Part shown: one piece after another, positions 10,440 through 20,140 of the stretch
Layout of the letters: every line of letters begins with the position of its first letter
Position numbering within the stretch: the first letter of the stretch is position 1
DNA from: Bettongia penicillata ogilbyi
Taxonomy: Eukaryota > Chordata > Mammalia > Diprotodontia > Potoroidae
NCBI GenBank assembly: GCA_023548195.1
Contig: JAJHZJ010000496.1
Coordinates: forward strand, 5,329,001-5,393,000
DNA: 64,000 nucleotides
Direction of reading: 5' to 3'
Position numbers and translations under genes: made by a program
The notes under the pieces: model-generated
The model's database searches: none
What the model saw: only the letters and a program-made list of their open reading frames with translations
What the model was told of the DNA's origin: nothing

Positions 10440-10985
10440 AGCCGATGCTTATTACTTATAATTATTATCATTGCTCTGTGCTTGATACTTTGTCAGAATG
10501 AATAGTACTGAAAATAAAAAGGCGAAAATGAAAATGTTCCTGTACTCAAGGATTTTAGGCAGCAAGGTGGTTCAGTGGATAAAGTTTTGTGCTTGGTGTC
10601 AGGAAAATTCCTCTCTGTGAGTTCAGATCTGGTCACCTGACCCTGGATAATTCACTTAGTTCTGTTTGCCTCAGTTTCCTCATCTGTAAAATGAGCTGGA
10701 GAAGGAAATAACAAACCACTTCACTATCTTTGCCAAGAAAACTCCAAATGGAGTCATGAAGAATCAGACATGACTGAACAATACAATAAAATCAAAAGAA
10801 AAAAAATCAAGGAGTTTTCATTTTACCAGTGGGAAATATAATGTACCCACACAAATGACAAATCTGTGCAAAGTAGTTTGGAGGAGGGGGTAGGCAGGGA
10901 TAGAAGAAATTTCCCAATAACCAAAGTATCTGGAAGAGTTGAATCTTGAACACAGTTGGATTGCTTCTGAGATAGAGGGAGAAGG
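10440..10985 (-). mobile_element. L2 3' end (antisense), split by a SINE
   Basis: The left part (to 10,556) has GTGCTTGATACTTTGTCAGA and TTCCTGTACTCAAGG. The right part resumes at about 10,807 with CAAGGAGTTTTCATTTTACC and AGTGGGAAATATAATGTACC, as L2 should. The gap is filled by a SINE with a target duplication. Confidence 0.65.
10557..10806 (+). mobile_element. Marsupial tRNA-head SINE inserted in L2
   Basis: Full-length: head AGGCAGCAAGGTGGTTCAGT, core TTCCTCATCTGTAAAATGAG, and tail GAATCAGACATGACTGAACA with an A-rich end. The flanks TCAAGGATTTT (10,546-10,556) and TCAAGGAGTTTT (10,807-10,818) form a one-indel target duplication. Confidence 0.93.
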
Positions 10986-11429
10986 GAGTGCATTTCCTGA
11001 AATGGGTGGTGGTAGTGGTGGTCAGCTTATGTTGTGAGCACAGAAAACCTCCTTTACCTCTCTAATGCTCAGCTTTCTCATCTTTGAAGTGTGATAATGC
11101 CTAAATTTATCAATGTGTATGTACATAAAGGGCTCTTAAAAAATATGAGGTAATATACCAGCTCTCACTATTTTCATGGAAGCAAAGGTGGTCCTTATGG
11201 TCTGCCAGTGTTTCTCCATGTCTCTTGGTGTAACTTACAATAAGAGATGGTAAACTGTCATTTTCTGCCCAATAAAGTGGATAATCATCATTATCTCTTG
11301 ATTAGACCTAGTTTGGTCAGTCCTTTTCTCTCCTAGCTAAGAATGAGAGACACTAATGAGAGAAATCTGAGATGAAACATCATCCTGCCAATAGCCCAAA
11401 TGTTGGCATTAGGAAGTCAAATGAGAAGA
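10986..11429. other. Mostly unassigned sequence
   Basis: A worn MIR is possible at 11,045-11,160 (CTCAGCTTTCTCATCTTTGA). Nothing else is recognised. Confidence 0.4.
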
Positions 11430-11780
11430 CTTTGGGTTGATGTAAATAAATTTGTCAATCCTCTAATAGACTGTTGTATTGCTTGTTTAAATATCAGATC
11501 CACAGTTTACAATTTATGAAATATTGCAATTGGCCCTCGATTTTAGAAGCATAACGTGACAGGAAAAAATAACCTTTTGTCTCCATTGTGGAAATGAGAT
11601 ATAAGTAACATGTTATAAATCTGTTGCAGCTCGTTGCTGTGACAGCTAATAGATGTACGTATTGGCAATTTGCTTAGTAGATTATCATTTACTGTCACTT
11701 TTTTAATTAGAATGTGATCTTCTATTGTCTTTAATCTATTTACATCATGGATGACAAATGTCTTTTCCTAAGGCACGATC
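11430..11780. other. Repeat-poor block, candidate conserved non-coding element
   Basis: No repeat family is recognised. The text is AT-rich but not low-complexity. It carries homeodomain-like TAATTA (11,704-11,709) and other TAAT cores, together with CpG-containing phrases such as CTCGTTGCTG and GTACGTATTGGC, and has no useful open frame. It resembles developmental non-coding elements in texture only. Confidence 0.3.
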
Positions 11781-12477
11781 CTTTCTTATCATGAGACAAT
11801 TTTTACTGAGGCTATTACATGAAGGAGGAAGCTACGACTAGAGGCACTTAACAGTTGAACTTGGAGAATACAAGGGAAAGTAGAACTTGAATATTTTATT
11901 TTTAGCTGATTTATCAGGATTGGAACATGTTTATTTTAAACACAATATAGTTTCACTTCCGATGTTCGTAAGAAAAATATTTAACTCTGCCATTTACTGT
12001 GAAACGAATTCAGAAATATGTTCTATAGATTTGTCAGTTATGTTTACAATATGAAATGCAGGGATAGCCAGGACCCCAAATCCTAAGATTTTACAAGAAG
12101 ATTTTCATCAGGAAGACTAGGGTCTTTAGTGAACAAAGAAAATGAAAACTTCATAAGCAAATATTCTGGTGGAAGAAAAGGGGAGATGCTTTGAGATTAG
12201 TGTGACCATATAGGGTACTCATGAGATAATGTTAATTTGGTAAAAGAATGAAAGATGAAAGCAAGGGTCATTTACTGAGGACAGAAATAATAGATCAATA
12301 AATATAAGTAAGAAATGGAAAGATCTAATAATTCCAATCTTGGAAATATATTCTGATAGGATGATTATAAAAAAAATCAAAGAAGCTAACCATTCAATTT
12401 TATTTGTGTGTTTGTGTGTGTGCATTATTTATGATTGCAAAAAAACAAAAATGCAAACAACCACAATGGTCCAAACA
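11781..12477. other. Unassigned AT-rich sequence
   Basis: Nothing is recognised apart from a short TG run at 12,404-12,422. The small frames at 12,219-12,425 (minus) and 12,340-12,564 (plus) have no family signature. Confidence 0.45.
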
Positions 12478-12925
12478 AGAGGAATCTGGAGTCACAAAGA
12501 CCTAAGTTCAAATCTGGCCTCAGATCTTGGACAATTCACTTTGCCTCCGTTTCTTCATCTGTAAAATAAGGATAACAATAGCAATAAATTCTGAGGGTTT
12601 TTAAAAATAAATATATTTAATTTTGTTTTCAACGTTCACTTCCATAAGTTTTTGAGTTCTAAATTTCCTCCGATAATGGCATGCAATCTGATAGAGGCTG
12701 TACATATACATTCATATTCAACATATTTTCACATTAGTTATGTTGTAAAGAAGAATTAGAAACGATGGGAGAAACCAGAAGACAATACAAACAGGCAAAC
12801 AAAACAAAGGAAAAAGACAGTAAATAGTATGGGAGGAGTGATGTAATGAACAGATAAAAATTGTACAGTGCTTAGCATAATGACTGGCACGTAGTGAGCA
12901 TTGCATAAATATTATCATTTTTATT
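12478..12925 (+). mobile_element. MIR-type SINE, split by an L1 fragment
   Basis: The left half is CTGGAGTCACAAAGACCTAA, CGTTTCTTCATCTGTAAAAT and GGATAACAATAGCAATAAAT. The right half (from about 12,845) is TGTACAGTGCTTAGCATAAT, GACTGGCACGTAGTGAGCAT and TTATCATTTTTATTATT. The halves resume in register across an inserted L1 piece. Confidence 0.78.
12600..12835 (-). mobile_element. L1 3' end fragment (antisense) inside a MIR
   Basis: TTTTGTTTTCAACGTTCACT, CCATAAGTTTTTGAGTTCTA, GCATGCAATCTGATAGAGGC and TTTTCACATTAGTTATGTTG are the reversed L1 3' UTR in order. It is a heavily 5'-truncated insertion of about 235 bp. Confidence 0.8.
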
Positions 12926-13079
12926 ATTAAAATGTGATATATTAGCATAATGAAGCACTGTAATGCAAATAAGATTAATAAGGATGAGTAATGTAAAGAA
13001 TTCTTGAAGGACAATTTTTTCAGGATAGATTGTCCAGTTTAACCCCAGAGGGTATAATAAGGAGCAGAGGATGACAGTT

Positions 13080-13312
13080 TCATAGAGGCAGACTTAGGCT
13101 TGAAGATAATAAAAGATCTAACTATTGCAAGTACCTAGAAATTGGATGGGCTGCCACCAGAGGTTCCTCTGTGTAGTAGTTGTGTAAGCAAAGACTAGAT
13201 AACACCCTGTTGCGTATGTTGGAAAGGGAATTCTTTGTCAGGCACAGATTGGACTACAGAGACTAGGTCCCCAGCAGCTCTGAAATTTCATGATTCTTTG
13301 ATTCTTAGTGCA
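13080..13312 (+). mobile_element. CR1/L3 LINE 3' end
   Basis: ATTGGATGGGCTGCCACCAG, AGGTTCCTCTGTGTAGTAGT and CAGGCACAGATTGGACTACA, ending near AGCTCTGAAATTTCATGATT, follow the well-known CR1/L3 3' end in order. Ancient and diverged. Confidence 0.72.
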
Positions 13313-13314
13313 AA

Positions 13315-13779
13315 TGGTTCTCAAATCTAGCTCAATTTTAGATGTTTATACCAATTCACACAGTAAGTGTGGCAGCAAATAGGTTGGCCCAGGTAGTTTG
13401 GTTAGGAGATACCAACCCTCCCACATCATGAACATTTCAAAGTCCATTGCTATTTCCCCCTTTCTTTCAAATTTTGATATTTTTAGTTATTTGGGATTTC
13501 TTAAAAGGAATGAGACTTCCTTTAATCCTTGAGCTTTACCATCCCAAATTTTCTATACATTCTTTGCTTCTGAAACTGACAAAGCTATAATTGGAGAGGA
13601 GTGAATCCTAACATTCAAGGGTAAATATCTCTAGGCAGTCTTGTGAATGAGTTGGGGATCCTGGAAGGTTTCTAAAATCGGAAGGTATCTAAACCCAGGC
13701 TAAAGCCTGGAAGTCAAAAAATTGGTAGAAGGTTAAGGAACTTAAACAAGAGAAAACTTGAATGTAATCAGGTGTGTTT
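13315..13779. other. Unassigned sequence
   Basis: No gene or repeat family is recognised. Confidence 0.45.
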
Positions 13780-13893
13780 TTTTTTAATATATTGATACCC
13801 ATCGTTTTTATATTACCTACCTTCATTTCCAGATATAACCTTTCCCTTCTCTCCAGAAATCTGTTCTTGCTTGTTACAAATATAAAAGATTAT
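13780..13893 (-). mobile_element. Possible L1/HAL1-type 3' end (antisense)
   Basis: A poly-T start, then ATATTGATACCCATCGTTTT, TATAACCTTTCCCTTCTCTC and TGTTCTTGCTTGTTACAAAT, resembles the reversed 3' end of older L1-lineage elements and abuts a clearer L1 end. Confidence 0.4.
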
Positions 13894-13894
13894 T

Positions 13895-14888
13895 TTAAAT
13901 TTTGATATTTTATTTTTCCCAATTACACATAATAACTATTTTGATCTTCTTTATTCATAATTTTGAGGTCCAATTTTTTTCTCACAATCCCTCCCCTTTC
14001 TCCTCATTGAGAAGCAAGCAATTTGATAAAGGCTATGTATGTTCAGTCTTGCAGAACACATTTCCATATTAGTCATATTGTGAAAGAAAATGCAGACAAA
14101 AAAAGTAAGAAAAATAAAGTTAAAAAAGAAAAGCGTGCTTCAATCTGCATTTAGAGTCCATCAGTTCATTCTCTGGAGGTGGGTAACATTTTTCATCATA
14201 GGTCCTTCAGAATTGTCTTGAATTTTCATATTGCTGAGAACAACTAAGTCATTCACAGTTGATCATTATGTAATGTGGCTGTTACTGTGTACCGTGTTCT
14301 CCTTATTTCACTTTGCATTCATTCATATAAGACTTTCCAAGCTTCTCTGAAGTCCTCCTGCTCACGATTTCTTCCAGCACAGTAGAATTCATCGCAATAG
14401 TCTACAACAGCTTGTTCATTCATTTACAAAATGATAGGCATCTCCTCAGATTCCAATTCTTTGCCACCACTAAAAGTGTTGCTATAAATATGTTGCCACA
14501 TGTAGACCTTTTGCCTGTTTGTTTTTAATTCCTTTGGGCAGAGTGGCAAATTGCTCTCCATAATGGTTGGATCAGTTCACAACTCCAATGGCTCATTAGT
14601 GTCTTAATTTTCCTATACCCCGCCAACATTTGTCATTTTCATTTTCTGTCATATTAGCCAATTTGTTAGGTATAAAGTGATATCTCAGGGTTGTTTTAAT
14701 GAATAATGACAGATCACTTTTATATGACTATAGATAGCTCTAATTTTTTTTATCTGAAATTGTTTATATTATCCTTTGACTATCAATTGAGGAATTGACT
14801 AGTATTTTTATAAATTTTATTCAGATCTCTATATATTTGAGGAATGAGGCCACTATCAGAGATACTTGCTGTAATTTTTTTCCCACTT
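13895..14888 (-). mobile_element. L1 3' end: ORF2 C-terminus plus 3' UTR (antisense)
   Basis: Reading backwards from the A-tail (poly-T near 13,900-13,920), TTTCCATATTAGTCATATTG is 3' UTR. The stretch from about 14,290 on is the reversed end of ORF2 (CAGCTTGTTCATTCATTTAC, GTGGCAAATTGCTCTCCATA, AATGGTTGGATCAGTTCACA). It ends at CTTGCTGTAATTTTTTTCCC. The copy is 5'-truncated, heavily mutated and non-coding. Confidence 0.9.
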
Positions 14889-14924
14889 AAGAAATATTAT
14901 TTTAGATTAGTTCAACAAAACCAA

Positions 14925-15938
14925 CAGATGATATAGAGAACTAAGTCAAATTTACAAGGATACAAGTATTGATAAATGGTCAAATAATATGAACCGGTAG
15001 TTTTCAGCGGAAGAAATTAAGACTATTAGAGCAAAAGTGCTCTAAATCATTATTGATTAGAGAGATGCAAATCAAAACAGCTCCAAGGTACCACATCACA
15101 TCTGTCAGATTGGCTAACATGACAGAGAAATGAAAAATGATTGAGAAGATGTGGGAGAGTTTGAACACCAATTCATGCACCAATTCATTGTTGGTGGAGC
15201 TGTGAGCTGATCCAAACATTCTGGAGAACAATTTGGAACTATGCCCAAAGGGTTATAAAAATGTGCATATCCTTTGACCCAGCAATACCACTTCTAGGGC
15301 TGTATCCCAAAAATATCATAAAAATGGGAAAAGGACTCACATGTACAAAAATATTTATAGCAGCCCTTTTTGTGGTGGCAAAGAATTGAAAATTGAGGGG
15401 ATCCCCATCAATCAGGGAATGGCTGAACAAGAACTGTCATAGGAATGCAATGGAATACTACTGAGCTATAAGAAAAATGATGAACAGGCGACCAGAAAAA
15501 CCTGGAGAGACTTCTATGAACTGATACTGAGTTGAGGTGAGCAGAACCAGGAGAATATCATACACAGTAACAGCCACAGTATGTAAGGACTATTTTTGTT
15601 AGACTTAATCCTTCACATCAATTCAAGGAGCTAAAGCATTTCCAAAGAATTCATGATGCAAAATGCCATCCACATCCAGAGAAAGAACTATGGACAGAAC
15701 ACAGAATGAAGTAGACTATTTTCTCCTTTGTTTTGTTTTGTTTTTCTCATGGTTTCTCCCATTCATTTTAATTCTTCTAATGTTAAAATGTGTTTAATAG
15801 GAACATATGTGTAGAACCCATATAAGGTTGCATATCATCTTGGGAAGTGAGTGGGAAGGGAGGAGGAGAAAAATTGGAACTTATAGAAGTGGTGGTTGAA
15901 AACTGAAAACAAATTAATCAATTTAAAGGAAAAAAAAA
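14925..15938 (+). mobile_element. L1 3' end: ORF2 C-terminus plus 3' UTR (sense)
   Basis: Begins with the same ORF2 section that ends the previous copy (GATATAGAGAACTAAGTCAA, TTGATAAATGGTCAAATAAT). It continues through ACAATTTGGAACTATGCCCA, CCTTTGACCCAGCAATACCA and AAACCTGGAGAGACTTCTAT into 3' UTR and a short A-run at 15,929. Minus-strand frames inside it are antisense shadows. Confidence 0.92.
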
Positions 15939-16149
15939 CAGCTTCATCAAGTAATCAGGCATTATAGTCGATGTTCTATACACATAGTCCTATGTCTTTG
16001 CAAAAAGTGTTGGAAGAACTACATTTCTTATTTTTGTTTCTGGACCAATCCTTGCCATTGTAATAATAGTCATAATACTAAACTTTCACTTTCATATTTA
16101 TTCTTGATGTTTTCTATTCACATCATCATAGTCATTGTATAATTTATTA

Positions 16150-16400
16150 AAAAACCTCAGACACTTGACACTCACTAGCTGTGTGACCTTGGGCAAGTCA
16201 CTTAACCCCAATTGCCTCATCCTGGGTCATCCATCCTGATGAATATCTGTTCACTGGATTCAGATGACTCTGGAGGAGAAGTGAGGCTGGATTCCTGCAC
16301 AGCCCTCCTTCACTCAAAGAAAAAAAATAAAGTCAAGTGCAAGTCATGTCATTATTTCTCTGATGGCATGGTCTTCTTCAGAAAGACAGATGAATACACA
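16150..16400 (+). mobile_element. Second marsupial SINE family (GATGACTCTGGAGGAGAA type)
   Basis: CAGACACTTGACACTCACTA, GTGTGACCTTGGGCAAGTCA and ACCCCAATTGCCTCATCCTG give the tRNA-like half. The body GATTCAGATGACTCTGGAGG, GCACAGCCCTCCTTCACTCA and GATGGCATGGTCTTCTTCAG differs from the common SINE here. This is the only copy seen in the window. Confidence 0.8.
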
Positions 16401-16927
16401 TAACTTACTACTCTGGTTCTACTTACTTTACTTTGCCTCAGCTCATGGGTATTCTCATTCTTTTCTGGCCACTTTTTGGAACTGGTTATCTCAATGAGTG
16501 GAGAAATTAAAGTAACTGGGAAAAAATATATATTTCTAATGGGGCTAGAGTATTTAAGAGAAGTTGTGGTCAAAACACGAATCTTTAATTCCAATCTAAA
16601 ATAAAACAATTCTTTCTTGCTAATGACCATGGTCTATTTTATCCCCTTAAATGAATATAATATTATATTCATTTAGTTCAAGATTCAAATATTTTTAAGA
16701 TGCAAATGCCTTCGTTGCTTTAAATGGTTACCAGTTGTTTCTACCAAACATGAATATTCTCAGAAAAATGTTTGATTAATGGGAACAGTTGGGGGCAGTA
16801 TTTGGGGGAAGCAGCATGACAACTTTGGTCAATTAATGAAGGAAGAAAAGGGGCAAAAGGTGAAGAAGTGGTGGACTCTAGAGGTAAACTTTGCCTATTT
16901 GACTGCTCTGCACAGGGATAGTCCTGT
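16401..16927. other. Unassigned sequence
   Basis: A 92-residue minus frame (16,352-16,630) partly overlaps the SINE and has no recognisable domains. Nothing else is seen. Confidence 0.45.
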
Positions 16928-17170
16928 TTATTGTTGAACCATTTTTCAGTCTTATCTGACTCTTTGTAACCCCATTTGGGGTTTTCTTGGAAAACATACT
17001 GGAATGGTTGGCCATTTCCTTCTCCAGCCCATTTTACAGATAAGGAAACTGAGGCAAACAGGGTTAAGTGACTTGCTCAGGGTCACAAAGCTAGTATTTG
17101 AGACTAAATTTGAACTGAGGATAATCAAGCTCCAGACCCTCTCCTCTGTGCACTCTGGCACCTCTCTCCC
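16928..17170 (-). mobile_element. Marsupial tRNA-head SINE (antisense)
   Basis: CTTATCTGACTCTTTGTAAC, CCATTTGGGGTTTTCTTGGA, GCCATTTCCTTCTCCAGCCC and TGACTTGCTCAGGGTCACAA are the reversed SINE in order. Confidence 0.92.
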
Positions 17171-18065
17171 ATTCAACATGCTTTGCCATTTCAAACAATT
17201 GTCCCGAAGTCTAAAAAGCAAAACTGACCAAAGGAATCCTCTATCTTTTCTTTACATTTTCCTGGTTTTTATCCAGGAATGTAGTAAAGGATGCAGAGTG
17301 GAGCCAGGAGCTAACACCTGTAGCAGGTCCCCTTTTGTTCAACGGGCCAATCAGGAGACACCAGCATGCTACTGCCAGGTAATCTGGTAGGTTTTTGGGG
17401 TCTATTTAGAAGAAGACCTCTGAAAGCAGAGGGTCCAGGCACCATGTTGCCTCAAGTATTCGGGATAGGTGGAAGACATGTGGCAGAAATGAGCAATGAG
17501 AATCATTAGCTATGATCATTTTCACTCATGTCTCATCCTGTATAACTGACAAGAGATGGTGCTTGGGGATTCTATGTGTGAAGGCAACAGAGAAAGGCAG
17601 AAAATGGTCATTTTGTTTGGTTGCAGACTTCTCTGAGTGACAGTAGTTTAAATACCTGAAAACTGACTTAATAGAGACTTTGACCAATTTTAAATCTGCA
17701 ACTCGGTTTTCATCAGAATCAAAATTAAAGTATACCGTGACTCAGTATGGTTCAATATCTCCCAATTTGATTTGCCATTATGAAATGGAATCAGAAGGGA
17801 AGAACATTTTGTTTTTGTCCACTCATAGATATTTAACAAGAAAAATTCAAAGTAATTAATTCACATATAATTTTAATTAATTCATTATTGGAGCAGTCTT
17901 TGGGTTTCTATAAGGTCACGTGGATTGGCTCCTAGGATTTTAATCTGGTGTGCGTGTGTGTATGATTATGAATAGGCATAGTTTTAAAGTTCACCCTCTT
18001 ATTATTAGGCTTCCTCCACCCATTCTCTCCCATCCCATTCTCTACTTTCTGACTGGAGTCTAAAT
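17171..18065. other. Unassigned sequence
   Basis: The 128-residue plus frame at 17,004-17,390 starts inside the SINE and has no family features. I see no gene and no clear repeat, only a TG run at 17,950-17,962. Confidence 0.45.
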
Positions 18066-18195
18066 CTAAATCATAGATTTAGAACAGAAAGAGATTTCCA
18101 AAGTCTCAAGTTCAACCCCATAGGAATACAGACGAGAAAACTGGTCCAACATCTCAGTGACTTATTAGAGGTTGGAGAGTCAGAGGCGTAACTCT
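18066..18195 (-). mobile_element. MIR3-type SINE fragment (antisense)
   Basis: AATCATAGATTTAGAACAGA, AAGTCTCAAGTTCAACCCCA and GACGAGAAAACTGGTCC follow the reversed MIR3 end. Weakly preserved. Confidence 0.6.
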
Positions 18196-18349
18196 CTGAA
18201 CTGGGGGATGGGGAGGCACATAGGAAGAACTCTAGGTGATGTAGAATCCAAAGATGTTAATAACATGATTTTTTATAAAGAGTCACGTATACAATTTGCT
18301 TTTTCCACTATATTATGAGTGTAGATGCCAGAAAAACAATCTTCCTTAT

Positions 18350-18477
18350 GCATTAATAATAAGTATTTGTTTATATACCCACAATGCTTGCAAAGAGCTT
18401 TACATATATAATTTCATTTGAAACACCCCACAGCTCTGTGAGGCAGGTCTTGAGATTTTCTCCATTTGATAGATGAT
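18350..18477 (-). mobile_element. MIR-type SINE fragment (antisense)
   Basis: AAGAGCTTTACATATATAAT, TTCATTTGAAACACCCCACA and AGCTCTGTGAGGCAGGTCTT, then TTTTCTCCATTTGATAGATG, follow reversed MIR. It stops where the next SINE starts. Confidence 0.72.
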
Positions 18478-18735
18478 GTAGGGCAGCGAGCTGACACCAT
18501 AATGCAGAGTGCTGGGCCTGGAGTCAAAAAGATTCTGTGAGTTCAGATATAGCCTCTGATATTTTCTTGTTTTTGTGACTCTGGACAAGTCACTTAACCC
18601 TGTTTGCCTCAGTTTCCTCATATGTAAAATAATCTGGAGAAGGAAATGGCAAGCCATTCCTGTGTTTTTGCCAAGAAAACCCCTAATGGGGTCACAAAGA
18701 GTCAGACTCCACTGAAAATTGACTCAACAGCCACC
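18478..18735 (+). mobile_element. Marsupial tRNA-head SINE
   Basis: Head GGGCAGCGAGCTGACACCAT, core GACTCTGGACAAGTCACTTA and TTCCTCATATGTAAAATAAT, tail TTGCCAAGAAAACCCCTAAT and GTCACAAAGAGTCAGACTCC. It cuts off the neighbouring antisense MIR. Confidence 0.92.
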
Positions 18736-18769
18736 AAGAAACTCCATCTGTTGACTCTATCTATGGAAC

Positions 18770-19255
18770 CATTCTTTACAGCCCAGGTTAAATATCATCT
18801 ATCCCTTGGGTAAAGATTGCCTGGATTCCCTTGTCAACAATGATTTTTCTCTTTACATAACCCAGAGCACTTTGTTTTATATCATACTTTTGATTTATCA
18901 TGAATAATAAGTATACAATAGTAAGGATCATGTTGGTTCACACTTGAAGGTTTTCTAAGGGCATTATTTTATTTAATTCCCCACAACAACCTCATGAAGT
19001 AGCAATGATTACAATCCCATTTTAAAAAAGAAGAGGAGAGACCCAGAAAATGTCCCTTACTTGCTCAGGGTTACACATGTCGTAAGTGTCTGAGGTGTAA
19101 TACCAACCCGTATCTTTGAAACCCCCAAGTCCTCAGCTAGATTATAGGTCCCAGGAGGAGAAGGAGTCTTTCGTATACCAACCTTGAATCTCCCCCAGCA
19201 CCTGTCACAGTGCTCATTCAATAATAGATACACAATAAAATTTTGTATTCACTAA
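18770..19255 (+). mobile_element. L2 3' end, split by an antisense MIR
   Basis: The left part is CAGCCCAGGTTAAATATCAT, GATTGCCTGGATTCCCTTGT and CCAGAGCACTTTGTTTTATA. The right part (from about 19,140) is TTATAGGTCCCAGGAGGAGA, CAGCACCTGTCACAGTGCTC and ATACACAATAAAATTTTGTA. Both are sense L2 in register. Confidence 0.68.
18945..19137 (-). mobile_element. MIR-type SINE (antisense) inside L2
   Basis: TTATTTTATTTAATTCCCCA, CAACAACCTCATGAAGTAGC, CTTACTTGCTCAGGGTTACA and the reversed head GTGTAATACCAACCCGTATC are in reversed MIR order. Confidence 0.8.
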
Positions 19256-19364
19256 TAAAGAATGATGAAGAATCCACAAACTTTTCTAAATGGATGTACG
19301 TTAATTCTAGCTTTAAACATTTTGGCCAGAGTGAAAAAAGTGCTTAGAATAATAATAAATAATA

Positions 19365-19552
19365 ATGATGATAACATTTACATAGTTCTTATTATGTGTT
19401 AGGTATTGTGCTAAGCACTTTTCAATTACGTATGAGGAAACTGAATTATGTCGCACAGCTAATAAACATCTGAGATCAGATTTGAACTCAGGAAGATGAA
19501 CCTTCCTGACTTCAGAGTGGCCACTCTATCCACTGAGCCAGCTAACTAATCT
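19365..19552 (-). mobile_element. MIR-type SINE (antisense)
   Basis: ATTATGTGTTAGGTATTGTG, CTAAGCACTTTTCAATTACG, CAGATTTGAACTCAGGAAGA and GCCACTCTATCCACTGAGCC are reversed MIR in order, with part of the core deleted. Confidence 0.85.
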
Positions 19553-19559
19553 CAACAAA

Positions 19560-19770
19560 AACAACAATATATACTGGGCTCTTGGCTAAGTGCTTTATAA
19601 TTATTCTCTCTTTCAGTCCTCACAGTCCCCATTTAATAGATGAGGAAACTGAGGCAAAAAGGGCTGTTACTTGCTCAGCTGGGGTCACACGGCTAACAAG
19701 TCTGAGGTTGGATATGGACTCAGGTATTCCGGACTCCAGCCCCACCTTGCTAATGAGTCTGCACTGATGC
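19560..19770 (-). mobile_element. MIR-type SINE (antisense)
   Basis: GCTAAGTGCTTTATAATTAT, TAGATGAGGAAACTGAGGCA, GGGGTCACACGGCTAACAAG and GGACTCAGGTATTCCGGACT are reversed MIR in order. It follows the previous MIR head-to-tail but is a separate copy. Confidence 0.87.
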
Positions 19771-19871
19771 CCATGATTTTATGCATTCATTAATAGTTTA
19801 GGGTCAATGCTTAAATCTCTTAGCCCCTTTCTGGGAAAACATTTTTCTAGAAAGATGTGTACATTTAGCCT

Positions 19872-19962
19872 GTCAGTCAAGAAAAATTTATGAAGGGCTT
19901 ACTATGTGCTAAAAATTATACTAAACTCTGGAGATTCAAAGAAGGACAGAAAGAGGCCTTGA
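19872..19962 (-). mobile_element. L2 3' end fragment (antisense)
   Basis: AATTTATGAAGGGCTTACTA, TGTGCTAAAAATTATACTAA and GAGATTCAAAGAAGGACAGA match the reversed L2 3' end. Confidence 0.7.
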
Positions 19963-20039
19963 CTTCAAGGCAGATAAAAAGGGCTTATGCTGAAAAATAC
20001 TACCATCTATAGAACTTATCACGAAGACAAGACTAACGT

Positions 20040-20140
20040 AAGCCACAGAGTGGAATAAGGGTAGATATCCAGCCCTTAGCACAATGCTGGCCATAAAGTA
20101 AGTGCTTAATAAATGCTCCTTGATTGATTGGTTGGTTTAG
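20040..20140 (+). mobile_element. L2 3' end fragment
   Basis: CAGCCCTTAGCACAATGCTG, GCCATAAAGTAAGTGCTTAA and TAAATGCTCCTTGATTGATT are the sense L2 3' end. Confidence 0.75.

Noticed and set aside
15004..15430. 75- and 63-residue minus frames
   Set aside because: They are antisense to a sense-oriented L1 ORF2 remnant; so is the minus frame at 62,559-62,768.
16150..16400. tRNA gene in a SINE head
   Set aside because: tRNA-like heads of SINEs here lack an intact cloverleaf and continue into SINE bodies.
17004..17390. 128-residue plus frame, a possible small gene
   Set aside because: The first third lies in a reversed SINE and the rest has no domain signature. The opposite strand is also open, which points to chance.
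17280..17660. Possible solitary LTR, because of text such as TGTAGCAGGTCCCC
   Set aside because: No matching end, duplication, polyadenylation signal or second copy could be shown.
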